Shown here in pieces: positions 1-8,701 of a stretch of DNA of 54,343 bases (position 1 is its first letter; the number at the start of each line of letters is the position of its first letter). This stretch comes from Pelagimonas sp. GTDB taxonomy: Bacteria > Pseudomonadota > Alphaproteobacteria > Rhodobacterales > Rhodobacteraceae. Under the pieces are notes generated by a model. It was not told the DNA's origin, made no database searches, and saw only the letters and a list, made by a program, of their open reading frames with translations. The stretch is taken from NCBI GenBank assembly GCA_025210265.1, contig JAOASD010000018.1, positions 1 through 54,343 on the forward strand. The letters are read 5' to 3'. The position numbers and the translations under genes were made by a program.

Positions 1-2
1 GC

Positions 3-344
3 GGGGCGGGCAATGATCGCCTGAACGCTGGCGGCGATGATGACATCCTTGATGGCGGTGCGGGGAATGACTTCCTCAAAGGCGGGTCCGGCGCGGATGT
101 GTTTGAATTCATTGACGGAGATGGGGCCGACACGATCACCGATTTCAACGTGGCCGAGGATCGGATTACGCTCGATCTGGATCCATTGCAGGCTGCCGAT
201 GCGCAGCGGGTGATTGATCAGGTTGTGCTGAGTGGGCCGGGCCCGGATAATCAGGTGCTGCTTGATTTCGGCGATGGCGACAGCATCCTGTTGCAAGGGC
301 TGAGCGATACGACCGGGCTGGCAGCGGCGATCGACATCGTCTGA
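3..344 (+). CDS. RTX-type calcium-binding secreted protein, C-terminal part only
   Basis: The gene enters from outside the window, so only its last 113 codons are seen. They begin inside glycine/aspartate-rich nonapeptide repeats (GAGNDRL, GGDDDIL, GGAGNDFL), which in RTX proteins form a calcium-binding parallel beta-roll. The tail runs from a VFEFIDGDGADTITDFN segment to the end GLAAAIDIV and is typical of type I secretion substrates. The repeat part and the last 25 residues are nearly identical to the two RTX genes downstream. The stretch between them (DRITLDLDPLQAADAQ) is unlike them. No type I secretion transporter genes are in the window. The passenger function cannot be judged because the N-terminal part is missing. 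Confidence 0.85.
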   Translation, partial: GAGNDRLNAGGDDDILDGGAGNDFLKGGSGADVFEFIDGDGADTITDFNVAEDRITLDLDPLQAADAQRVIDQVVLSGPGPDNQVLLDFGDGDSILLQGLSDTTGLAAAIDIV

Positions 345-361
345 GCGGACCCAAACGAACA

Positions 362-402
362 GGCCGCCCCTTCAAACCGGACGGGCGGCCTTGCTGTGTT
401 TT
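362..402 (+). terminator. Rho-independent terminator after first RTX gene
   Basis: An 8-bp perfect stem, GGCCGCCC at 362-369 and GGGCGGCC at 383-390, encloses a TTCAAACCGGAC loop and is followed by a T-rich stretch ending TGTTTT. It lies 18 nt past the stop codon. A close copy follows the third RTX gene. Confidence 0.75.
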
Positions 403-433
403 GGGTCTTTGAAAAGCAAAGAAACCAGGCGCG

Positions 434-507
434 CCCCCCTGTTTCTTCTTGGTCAAAATACCTCTGGGGGGAGCCCTGAAAGGGCGGGGGGGCAACGCCC
501 CCTGATG
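434..507. repeat. Dispersed intergenic repeat, longest copy
   Basis: The segment holds CCCCTGTTTCTTCTTGG followed by TCAAAATACCTCTGGGGGG, then a G-rich/C-rich hairpin (GGGGGG-caac-GCCCCC). The same block, with small differences, recurs after the third RTX gene at about 6174. Shorter copies of its core occur at about 16618, 47761, 52780 and 54232. All copies are intergenic, which suggests a mobile or functional extragenic element of this lineage. Confidence 0.6.
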
Positions 508-638
508 CGAGAGTCACAGCCCTGGCCCTGTTGATATTGGCAGGGTTGGCCCCCGTGTTGACACTGAATTTTTCTTTACCGATGCGCCAAAATCTCTTTT
601 CCTAGAGGCATTGAATTAGAAATTGACGTGAGGGCACT

Positions 639-3620
639 ATGGAACCTTTGATCCGCTTGTCTGATGGCCGTGTTGTTGTGATTGATCGGGGGACGCCCCC
701 TGGAAGTAGCGATTTTAATGTGAACCTGATCCGCATTTTTGCGGCGGACGGGTCCGAGCTGACCTCTGATGCGGTTGATTTTGGCAATGGCACACCGGTT
801 GGGGGCAGCTCCAGCGATGTGAGCAGCTTTGCGGTGCAACCGCTGTCCGGCGGAGCGATCCGCGTGATTACCGCCCCTTACTACGATGGGGTTGACGGCA
901 ACCCCTATGTCTACACCTTCGATATTGCCAATGATGGCACGATCCAGGGGCAGGCGGTTTATTACACCGGAGATTACCCCCGCAATGAAACGCCCTATGA
1001 ATTGGCGGTTCTGAATGGTGGGGCCTTTCTGGTGCTGCCTGATGGATCCATCGCCGTTGCCACGGGGCAGAGCATTATATGGCTGGATTCCGACGGCGTG
1101 TTTCAAACCGCCACAAGCCGCCCCGGCCCGTTTGAAAGCGTGAGCGAAAATACTCTTCTGCTGGTCGGGGACAAGCTGCTGCGCGTCACCCATGTCAATG
1201 TGACCGGCAGCAGCGAAGACGAGCTGCGCGGGCAGTTCTACAATCTGGATGGCACGACCTCTGGCGATGAGTTCCTTGTCGCGGATGGCTTGAACTCGGT
1301 CACCGGCCATTGGGACACCGAGCTGGCCCTGCTGGAAGATGGCCGCATCGCGGTGGCCTTTGTCGGTGCGCGTGACGGGGATGAGGATGCCTCGGAAGGG
1401 GCGATCTACCTGACGATCCTGAACGCGGATGGCACGGGCGATGTGGCCGAACAGCTGGGCAACACGGGCGACACGGCCGGGGGGCAGGACTGGATCGGGC
1501 TCTGGCCACTGAATGGCGGCGGCGTCGCGGTGACCTACGGGTCCGAGACCGGCTTTACCCCGAATGACAGCATCAATGTGCGGTTCTTTGATCAGGATGG
1601 CGTGCAGTTCGACAGCTTTCAGCGCCTTGGCACCAATGGCCGCGACAATGGCAATCTGCTGACGGTCAGCGAAAGCGGAGTGGTGCGCTGGCTGCGCATC
1701 AATGAGGGATCAGAGGAACAATACGACGCCACGCTGCCGAATGAGCCCGGCCTGTTTGGCACCGAGTCCGTGCTGAACCGCGCCTCTCTGGGCGAGTTTT
1801 CGGAAACCGCGGAAACCGCGCTGCTGGCGGATGGGCGCGTGGCGCTGGTCTATGACAACACCAATCTGGTGGGGGTGGTGCGCATCCTCGACCCGGATAG
1901 CGGCACCACGGTAGATGTGGATCTGCTGGACCGCACCAGCACGGGTGGCGTGCGCGAAATGAGCGTGGCCTCGCTGGCGGATGGCGGCTTTGCCGTTGCC
2001 TGGCTGGAGGGGGACAATCCGCTGACCCAGGAAATCCGCATTCAGGTCTATAACGCCGATGGGTCCAAGCGCGGCGCGGAACAGGTTGGGTTCGATGGGG
2101 AATCCGAACATATCCAGCTGCACAGCACCCAAAGCGGCTTTTTCCTGGCCTATGTCAATGATGATGGCGCGGCGGATGATGATGGCAATATCCGCTTCTA
2201 CGACGCCAATGGCACCGCGCTGGGCGGGCCAACCGAATATCACGACGGGCTAAAGCAAGAGATGGATCTGGACGCCACGCTGCTGCCCGATGGCCGCATC
2301 GTGATGACCTGGATGAGCATGAACAGCAGCACTTTTGCGCGCACAGCTCATTTCCAGATCCTGAACGCGGATGGCAGTGCGGCTGGCACCGTGCAGGAGA
2401 TCGGCGCAGCCAATGCGTTCCGCGCCGTGCGGGTGGCCACAACGGAGGATGGCGGGTTTATCATTGTCCATGCGGATGCCAGCAATGCCCTGTTCATGAG
2501 CGTGTTCCACCCCGATGGCACGGCTGATGTGTTGAATGATCCGCTGCCGGTCACCGCGGTGGCTGGCGATATTCGACAGAATTTCGATGTCGCAGTGAAT
2601 GGCGACAATCAGGTGGTCGTGGCCTATGCCGTGTCCGCAGGCGGCGCTGACGAAGAGAACGTGCTGTTCTCGATGTTCACCCTCTCGGGCGAGGCGCTGA
2701 TCCTGGACCAGATCGCCTCGGACAATGTGGAGGATGATCAAAACGAGGTCGAGCTGCTGCGGCTGGACAATGGCGATGTCTTCCTGACCTTCTCCGACGA
2801 TACGGATGATCGTTTTGCGTCACAGCAATCCATTCGCGGGGTGCATATTCAGGGCGGAGAGATTGCCGGGATCACTTTGGATGGGGATAATGGCGACAAT
2901 GATCTGCAAGGCGGTGCTGGCGCTGACACGATCAACGGCAGCCGTGGGGACGACACGCTGACGGGGAATAATGGGGATGACAGCCTGTCCGGCGGTGTCG
3001 GTGATGACAGTGTCGAAGGCGGCTCTGGCAATGATGTGGTCAAAGGCGGCATCGGGCGCGATACGCTGTAGGGCAACGATGGCGATGACGTCATGCGCGG
3101 CCAGTCCGACGGTGATTTCCTTGATGGCGGGGCAGGCAATGACAACATCAAGGGTGGCGGCGGCAACGATACTTTGCTGGGCGGTGACGGGAACGATTTC
3201 CTCAAAGGCGGCACACGGCGGGACAGTGTCGAGGGTGGCGACGGCAATGACAAGCTGTTCGGAAATTCCTTCAACGACACGCTGCGCGGCGGGGCGGGCA
3301 ATGATCGCCTGAACGCTGGCGGCGATGATGACATCCTTGATGGCGGTGCGGGGAATGACTTCCTCAAAGGCGGGTCCGGCGCGGATGTGTTTGAATTCAT
3401 TGACGGAGATGGCGCCGACACGATTGCCGATTTCAATGTGGCCGAGGACATGCTGCAGCTGGACATGACGCTCGCAGGCGGTCAGAGCGCGGCTCAGATC
3501 GTGGCAGGGGCGCAGGTTTCGGGCAGCGGCGTGCTGCTTGATTTCGGCGATGGCGACACGATCCTGCTACAAGGGCTAAGCGACACGACAGGGCTGGCAG
3601 CGGCGATTGACATCGTCTGA
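639..3620 (+). pseudogene. RTX-type secreted protein interrupted by an in-frame TAG
   Basis: Read straight through, this is a single frame of 994 codons counting both stops (992 residues plus the internal TAG). A GTGAGGG ribosome site precedes ATG 639. Residues 1-740 carry about a dozen beta-rich modules of about 50 residues, of the pattern L-DGG-AVAW-----IR-Q-YNADGS, probably propeller-like. From about residue 760 come RTX nonapeptide repeats, then the conserved C-terminal tail ending LAAAIDIV. Codon 811 (3069-3071) is TAG, where the paralogue downstream has TAT in an otherwise nearly identical stretch. Translation therefore stops after IGRDTL, losing most of the calcium-binding roll and the C-terminal secretion signal. 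An ATG at 3093 lies in the same frame but has no evident ribosome site. The remaining frame is uncorrupted, so the mutation is recent, or it is a sequencing error, or the codon is read through. Confidence 0.75.
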
Positions 3621-3663
3621 GCGGGCCCTGCGAACAGTCCGCCCCTCCAAACCGGACGGGCGG
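2922..3663 (+). repeat. Direct repeat copy 1, RTX C-terminal module
   Basis: This 742-base segment aligns without gaps to 5380-6121 (constant offset 2458), with a few percent of mismatches. It covers the nonapeptide repeats, the C-terminal tail, the stop codon and about 43 nt of 3' flank including a GC-rich inverted repeat. One difference is the T-to-G change that makes TAG at 3069-3071. Part of the same module also ends the gene at the window start. Confidence 0.9.
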
Positions 3664-3801
3664 GCTGACTCCGTTCTGGAGGCCTCTCAAGCCCCGGGCC
3701 TGCCCCGTCAATTGCCCGTCAATTTCTTCTGCCGCGCCTTGTGAGGTGGCCTGTTTCATGTTCCACTGAAACTGGATGTTTGAACGCAAAGAGGCTTTGC
3801 T

Positions 3802-6078
3802 ATGCAAATCAATTTCGTCGGTGATAACAGCGCCTTTATCGAAGACGCCTTTTTCGATAGCAGCGGAACGCTGGACAGCATTGAGGCCAGTGACATCACG
3901 ACCACCCGCTTTCTGGTGACAAATTCCGAAACCGGTGTGGTCGCTGAATTCAGAGGCAGCGGTTTTGCGTTCAGCAATGACGGCGACCCGCTTTCTGGAA
4001 CTGTCACCAGCATCAGTTTTACCCAGAATGGGATCGACCAGGGATCCGTCACCGGGATCAGCTGGAATCTGCCGCAGTTCCTGGGGGCGCTGATTGATAT
4101 TGAGGACAGTGCCGATTTTTCCCGGCTGGGGGATTTTTTCAACAGTTCTGGGCCCATCATTGTCGATGCCAGCCAGGCCTTGACCGGCTACGATTTCGAA
4201 TCCTTTTTTCAGAACCTGACCGTGCATGTGACCCAGGGTATCACATTCACCGGGTCTGATTATGGGGATACGTTCCAGGGGGGCTTTGGCAATGATTATG
4301 TGGCGCCTGGGGCGGCCTCTGACCGTGACAATGTGATCGATGCGACCCCTGGCAATGATACGATTGATTTTGCCGGGTTGGGGGCAAACGATTTCAGCTA
4401 TGTGGAATATGACGATTGGTTTATTCCACTGACGCTGGATGTGGATGGGATCGCCAATACGGGGCAAGTCCGTGGTGCCAGCTTTACCGACACGTTCCTG
4501 AATGTCAGCACGGCCCTTGGCGCGGATGGGTTGGAGCTGCGCAGCGGAACTGCGGCGGACCAATTTAATATTATGCTGGGTGCAGGCCAGTGGATGTCGA
4601 TTGCGGGTCTGGAAGGGGCGGATAGCTATAGTCTCGACTTGGCTGCAGACAGCACGCTGCGCCTGCGGTTCGATGTGGGCAATAATGGGGTGCCGACCAG
4701 CGGGGCGGTGGTCAATCTGGAAAGCGGGCAGATCGCCAATGATGGGTTTGGCAATGCCGAGATGCTCAGCTTTACCGGAGAAGGGCGGCTGGAACTGCGG
4801 GGCACGGATCTGGCCGATAACTTTACCGGGTCCACCCGCAATGACAGTTTCATCACCGAACAAGGCGATGACACGGTGGATGGCGGCGATGGAATCGACC
4901 GGGTGCGCTATGACCGTAGTGGTGTTGGGGCCATGACCATCGACCTGGCGGCGCAGACCGCCAGCGGCACGTGGGACGGCAATGCCTTTACCGATACGCT
5001 GATCAATATCGAATATATCCGTGGCAGTGGCGCGTCGGATTCCATTGCTGGCGATGCAGGCGACAACCTTTTGGCAGGCCGGGATGGCAATGACACGATC
5101 GACGGCCGCGCAGGCGACGACGTGATGGAAGGCGACCTTGGCGATGATCTCATCACCGGGGGCGAAGGGAACGACACAGTTTATATTGATGTGAACCGGG
5201 CCGACGCGACGATCGAGGATCTGGGCAACGGATCGGTCAAAGTCGAGTCCGCCGATGGGTCGGACACGCTGCACGGGGTGGAATTCATCGAATTTCTTGA
5301 CGAAGCAGTGCAGATTTCCGTGCCTGGGCTCCTGCTGGATGGGGACAATGATGACAATGACCTTGCCGGTGACGGGGGCGCTGACACGATCAACGGCAGC
5401 CGTGGGGACGACACGCTGACGGGGAATAATGGGGATGACAGCCTGTCCGGCGGTGTCGGTGATGACAGTGTCGAGGGCGGCTCTGGCAATGACGTGGTCA
5501 AAGGCGGCATCGGGCGGGACACGCTGTATGGCAACGATGGCGATGACATCATGCGTGGCCAGTCCGATGGCGATTTCCTCGATGGTGGGGCAGGCAATGA
5601 CAATGTCAAAGGCGGCGGCGGCAATGACACTTTGCTGGGCGGTGACGGGAACGATTTCCTCAAAGGCGGCACAAGGCGCGATAGTGTCGAGGGCGGTGAC
5701 GGCAATGACAAGCTGTTCGGCAACTCGTTTGACGACACGCTGCGCGGCGGCGCGGGCAATGATCGCCTGAACGCGGGCGGCGATGATGATGTGCTGGATG
5801 GCGGCGCCGGGAATGACTTCCTCAAAGGCGGGTCCGGTGCGGATGTGTTTGAATTCATTGACGGAGATGGGGCCGACACGATTGCCGATTTCAACGTGGC
5901 CGAGGACATGCTGCAGCTGGACATGACGCTCGCAGGCGGTCAGAGCGCGGCGCAGATTGCGGCGGCTGCGCAGATCAGCGGCAGCGGCGTCTTGCTTGAT
6001 TTCGGCGATGGCGACACGATCCTGCTGCAGGGGCTAAGCGACACGACGGGGCTGGCAGCGGCGATTGACATCGTCTGA
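3802..6078 (+). CDS. RTX-type calcium-binding secreted protein, intact
   Basis: This is a 758-residue acidic protein. An AAAGAGG site lies 7 nt before ATG 3802. Residues 1-150 form a unique N-terminal domain (MQINFVGDNSAFIEDAFFDS) with no family I recognise. Scattered hemolysin-type repeats follow at about 155-190 and 330-475 (GNDTID, GDDTVDGGDG). A compact block of nonapeptide repeats runs from about 515 to 690, and the C-terminal tail ends GLAAAIDIV. There is no N-terminal signal peptide, which fits type I secretion from the C-terminus. It is the only one of the three tandem RTX genes that is both complete in the window and unbroken. The role may be surface layer, adhesin or a calcium-stabilised exoprotein; the sequence does not decide. 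Confidence 0.88.
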   Translation: MQINFVGDNSAFIEDAFFDSSGTLDSIEASDITTTRFLVTNSETGVVAEFRGSGFAFSNDGDPLSGTVTSISFTQNGIDQGSVTGISWNLPQFLGALIDIEDSADFSRLGDFFNSSGPIIVDASQALTGYDFESFFQNLTVHVTQGITFTGSDYGDTFQGGFGNDYVAPGAASDRDNVIDATPGNDTIDFAGLGANDFSYVEYDDWFIPLTLDVDGIANTGQVRGASFTDTFLNVSTALGADGLELRSGTAADQFNIMLGAGQWMSIAGLEGADSYSLDLAADSTLRLRFDVGNNGVPTSGAVVNLESGQIANDGFGNAEMLSFTGEGRLELRGTDLADNFTGSTRNDSFITEQGDDTVDGGDGIDRVRYDRSGVGAMTIDLAAQTASGTWDGNAFTDTLINIEYIRGSGASDSIAGDAGDNLLAGRDGNDTIDGRAGDDVMEGDLGDDLITGGEGNDTVYIDVNRADATIEDLGNGSVKVESADGSDTLHGVEFIEFLDEAVQISVPGLLLDGDNDDNDLAGDGGADTINGSRGDDTLTGNNGDDSLSGGVGDDSVEGGSGNDVVKGGIGRDTLYGNDGDDIMRGQSDGDFLDGGAGNDNVKGGGGNDTLLGGDGNDFLKGGTRRDSVEGGDGNDKLFGNSFDDTLRGGAGNDRLNAGGDDDVLDGGAGNDFLKGGSGADVFEFIDGDGADTIADFNVAEDMLQLDMTLAGGQSAAQIAAAAQISGSGVLLDFGDGDTILLQGLSDTTGLAAAIDIV

Positions 6079-6121
6079 GCGGGCCCTGCGAACAGCCCGC
6101 CCCTCCAAACCGGACGGGCGG
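5380..6121 (+). repeat. Direct repeat copy 2, RTX C-terminal module
   Basis: Partner of 2922-3663, gap-free over 742 bases. Here the codon at 5527-5529 is TAT (Tyr), where copy 1 has TAG. The two copies make the locus prone to unequal recombination and gene conversion. Confidence 0.9.
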
Positions 6122-6135
6122 CCTTGCTGTGTTTT
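6096..6135 (+). terminator. Terminator after third RTX gene
   Basis: CCGCCC (6097-6102) and GGGCGG (6116-6121) form the stem around CTCCAAACCGGAC, followed by CCTTGCTGTGTTTT. It is a near copy of the terminator at 362-402. Confidence 0.65.
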
Positions 6136-6173
6136 GGGTCTTTGAAAAAGCAAAGAAACCAGGCGCGCGGCCG

Positions 6174-6243
6174 CCCCTTCTTCTCTTTAAAAATACCTCT
6201 GGGGGGAGCCCTGAAAGGGCGGGGGGCAACGCCCCCTGATGCG
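6174..6243. repeat. Dispersed intergenic repeat, second long copy
   Basis: The segment has CCCCTTCTTCTCTTTAAAAATACCTCTGGGGGG followed by a GGGGGGCAACGCCCCC hairpin. It matches the copy at 434-507 apart from changes in the first 20 bases. It sits between the RTX block and the converging GNAT gene. Confidence 0.6.
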
Positions 6244-6254
6244 CGATCAACGCG

Positions 6255-6944
6255 TCAGAGCGCGCTTTTCTGCTGGCCTTCAGCATCAAAATTATCTGGT
6301 GACAGCCATGTTTCGAAACGGGCTTTTTGGATCGGCCATTCACTGTCCAGCATGGAGAACCACGCCGTGTCGCGGTTGCGCCCTTTGTAATGGGTGGCCT
6401 GGCGGAAAATACCCTCAAAGGTAAAGCCAAGCCGTTCTGCGGCGGCTCGGCTGGGGGCGTTCAGCGCATCGCATTTCCATTCATAGCGGCGATAGCCCAG
6501 ATCCTCAAAGACATGTCGCATCAGCAGATACATCGTCTCAGTCGCAGCGCGGCTGCGCTGGAGCCGGGGGGCATAATGGATGTAACCTGTTTCAATCACA
6601 CCGTTTTGCGGATCAATCCGCAGCAGTGAGCAAAATCCCGAGATCACGCCCTGCGAATCCAGAATGCTGTAAAACAGCGGGTCTGTGCTGGATTGGGCTG
6701 TATCGCACCAGCTTTCGGCGTCGCTCTGATGATGCCAAGGCTCGATCGGCAGATAGGTCCAGCCGCGACCCTCGTGGTCTTGTGCAAAGGCGTCAAACAA
6801 CGCCTGTGCGTGGCCGCGCTTGAGCGGAAGCAGCGTGGTATAGGCCCCGCTCAGCGTGTGATGGGGCGGACGGGGGCGCGGAAACGTCCCGGTGACGGGC
6901 CAGCCGATGGGCTGACCCAGGGAATTTTGAGCCGGTCTGTTCAT
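6255..6944 (-). CDS. GNAT-family N-acetyltransferase (RimJ/RimL type)
   Basis: The protein has 229 residues. The ATG at 6944 is chosen because it overlaps the stop of the aminotransferase gene as ATGA, the usual mark of translational coupling; a longer in-frame start would run deep into that gene. The fold signature is of RimJ/RimL-like acetyltransferases: a central strand FYSILDSQGVISGFCSL, then VIETGYIHYAPRLQRSRAATE (acetyl-CoA pyrophosphate loop), then RYEWKCDALNAPSRAAAERLGFTFEGIFRQ near residues 165-195. The substrate is unknown. Co-transcription with tpa suggests a link to taurine use, perhaps detoxifying or modifying an amine, but that is inference. Confidence 0.85.
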   Translation of the reverse strand: MNRPAQNSLGQPIGWPVTGTFPRPRPPHHTLSGAYTTLLPLKRGHAQALFDAFAQDHEGRGWTYLPIEPWHHQSDAESWCDTAQSSTDPLFYSILDSQGVISGFCSLLRIDPQNGVIETGYIHYAPRLQRSRAATETMYLLMRHVFEDLGYRRYEWKCDALNAPSRAAAERLGFTFEGIFRQATHYKGRNRDTAWFSMLDSEWPIQKARFETWLSPDNFDAEGQQKSAL

Positions 6945-8329
6945 CCAAAGACGCGAGTCAGGGCACCATCCACTGCGGACAGGATTTCGTCGATGTCGTC
7001 CTTGGTTGCGATCAGCGCGGGCGAGAAACACAGCGTGTTGTTATAGCCCGGCACCGACCGGTTGGTTGCGCCGATGATCACGCCCTGGCCCATACAGTCG
7101 GCGACCACCGCCTGTACTTTGGCCTCATCTGCCGGGCTGCGGCTGTCGCGATCTGCCACCAGTTCAGCGCCTAGGAACAGGCCTTTGCCACGGACGTCGC
7201 CGATCACCGCGTGGCGGTCCATCAGCGCGCCCAGCTGGTCCAGCATGTAATCGCCCATGGCGGTGCAGTTTTCCAGCAGGGCCTCGTCTTCGATGATGCG
7301 CATGTTTTCGATCGCCGCCGCCGGGCCTGCGGTGCAGCCGCCAAAGGTGGAAATATCGCGGAAATAGTTCATCGGGTCACTGGCGTCGTCTTTGAACATG
7401 TCAAAGACCTCTTCGGTGGTGGTCAGGCAGGCAATCGCCGCATAGCCCGAGGCCACGCCTTTGGCCATCGTCACCATATCGGGTTTGACGCCATATTGCT
7501 GATAGCCGAACCAGGTGCCGGTGCGGCCCACGCCGCAGACGACCTCGTCGATATGCAGCAGGATGTCGTATTTCTTGCAGATTTCCTGCACACGTTCCCA
7601 ATAGCCCTGCGGTGGGGTGATCACGCCACCGCCCGCAGTCACTGGTTCCAGGCACAGCGCGCCAACCGTGTCGGGGCCTTCGCGCAGGATGACCTCTTCG
7701 ATCTGGTTTGCGGCCCATTCGCCGTAATTGTCCACCGGCGCGCCCTGATCGCCTGCGCGATATTCCAGGCAATGCGGCACACGCACAAAGCCAGGGGTGA
7801 ACGGGCCGTATTGTGCGCCGCGCTCGTCCTGGCCACCGGCGGACAGGCAGGCAATTGTGGTGCCGTGATAGTCGCGGTCGCGATACAGGATCTTGTGCTT
7901 TTTACCGCCATATTTTTTGTGCGCGATCTGGCGCACCATTTTAAAGGCTTTCTCGTTCGCTTCGGAGCCGGAGTTGCAGTAATAGACCCGGCTTTGCCCC
8001 GGCATCTTTTCGATCAGCTTTTCGGCAAACAGCGCGCCGGGGACGGATCCCGCCGCCCCGGCAAAATAGTTCATTTTCAGGATCTGGTCATGCACGGCCT
8101 TGGCGATGCTTTCGCGACCATAGCCGACATTGACTGTCCAGACGCCCCCGGACACGGCGTCCAGATGTTCCTTGCCCGCCTGGTTCCAGACCCGCATCCC
8201 TTTGCCTTCGACAATGATGTTGGGGTCTTTGGATTCAAAGGCTTTGTGCTGGATCAGGTGATGCCAGACATGGGCGCGGTCGGCCTCTACGATATGGCTG
8301 AGATCGTTCTGGGTGTGGGTGCCGTCCAT
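6941..8329 (-). CDS. tpa: Taurine:pyruvate aminotransferase
   Basis: A class III PLP-dependent aminotransferase of 462 residues, full length for the family. It converts taurine plus pyruvate to sulfoacetaldehyde plus alanine in the cytoplasm. Seen: the glycine/serine phosphate-binding region YYCNSGSEANEKAFK (about 117-130), the aspartate of HIDEVVCGVGRTG (D261) that contacts the pyridine nitrogen, and the Schiff-base lysine in DMVTMAKGVASGY (K290). The assignment as Tpa rather than another omega-aminotransferase rests on overall resemblance to known Tpa sequences and on divergent transcription from tauABC. The next enzyme, sulfoacetaldehyde acetyltransferase (xsc), and the regulator tauR are not in the window. 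Confidence 0.88.
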   Translation of the reverse strand: MDGTHTQNDLSHIVEADRAHVWHHLIQHKAFESKDPNIIVEGKGMRVWNQAGKEHLDAVSGGVWTVNVGYGRESIAKAVHDQILKMNYFAGAAGSVPGALFAEKLIEKMPGQSRVYYCNSGSEANEKAFKMVRQIAHKKYGGKKHKILYRDRDYHGTTIACLSAGGQDERGAQYGPFTPGFVRVPHCLEYRAGDQGAPVDNYGEWAANQIEEVILREGPDTVGALCLEPVTAGGGVITPPQGYWERVQEICKKYDILLHIDEVVCGVGRTGTWFGYQQYGVKPDMVTMAKGVASGYAAIACLTTTEEVFDMFKDDASDPMNYFRDISTFGGCTAGPAAAIENMRIIEDEALLENCTAMGDYMLDQLGALMDRHAVIGDVRGKGLFLGAELVADRDSRSPADEAKVQAVVADCMGQGVIIGATNRSVPGYNNTLCFSPALIATKDDIDEILSAVDGALTRVFG

Positions 8330-8396
8330 CGGGGCCTCCTTTGAGGTCTGGTATGTCGTGTTTCTGCGGCTAGTGAGCCATATTTTATGCGCCCGG

Positions 8397-8429
8397 TTAG
8401 GGCCAGGGTTGGGATCTGTATAGGTCCAG
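8397..8429 (-). promoter_or_regulatory. Candidate TauR operator (two direct repeats)
   Basis: On the minus strand the 8330-8701 gap carries CTGGACCTAT (8429-8420) and CTGGCCCTAA (8406-8397), starting 23 bp apart with 13 bp between them. Each differs by one base from CTGGACYTAA, the direct repeat reported for the MocR/GntR-type activator TauR of Rhodobacter capsulatus. The pair lies about 70 bp before the tpa start and reads toward it. The other half of the gap, before tauA, is AT-rich (8450-8530), has TTTTGATCATATTTT, and shows no further gene. Confidence 0.55.
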
Positions 8430-8701
8430 ATTGGGTGCGTTCGAGTGTCTGATTATTTTGATCATATTTTATAAGCTATGAAAAACAGATATTTATAGAA
8501 TAATCCACCTGTTTTCAGTTTTTTGAATGTGGAATTTTCCCGGTTTTGAGCCTGCAAAAAACATTGATCGGTTGCCGGTTTTCCGGTCGGATCACAACAG
8601 AGCATCAGGAAATGATGCCTTTTGCCGCAAGGACGGCCTGGAACCGAAACGGGGCGTGGCCTTGGCCCGCCTGAACCGGAAAACACAGGGAGAATTGGTA
8701 A

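Noticed and set aside
2900-3420. Regularly repeated short units resembling a CRISPR array
   Set aside because: The period is 27 bases in frame (nine codons) with degenerate units; they encode RTX nonapeptides. There are no spacers and no cas genes.
3433-5274. A 613-codon open frame antisense to the RTX genes
   Set aside because: It arises from repetitive Gly/Asp codons on the other strand and crosses an intergenic region.
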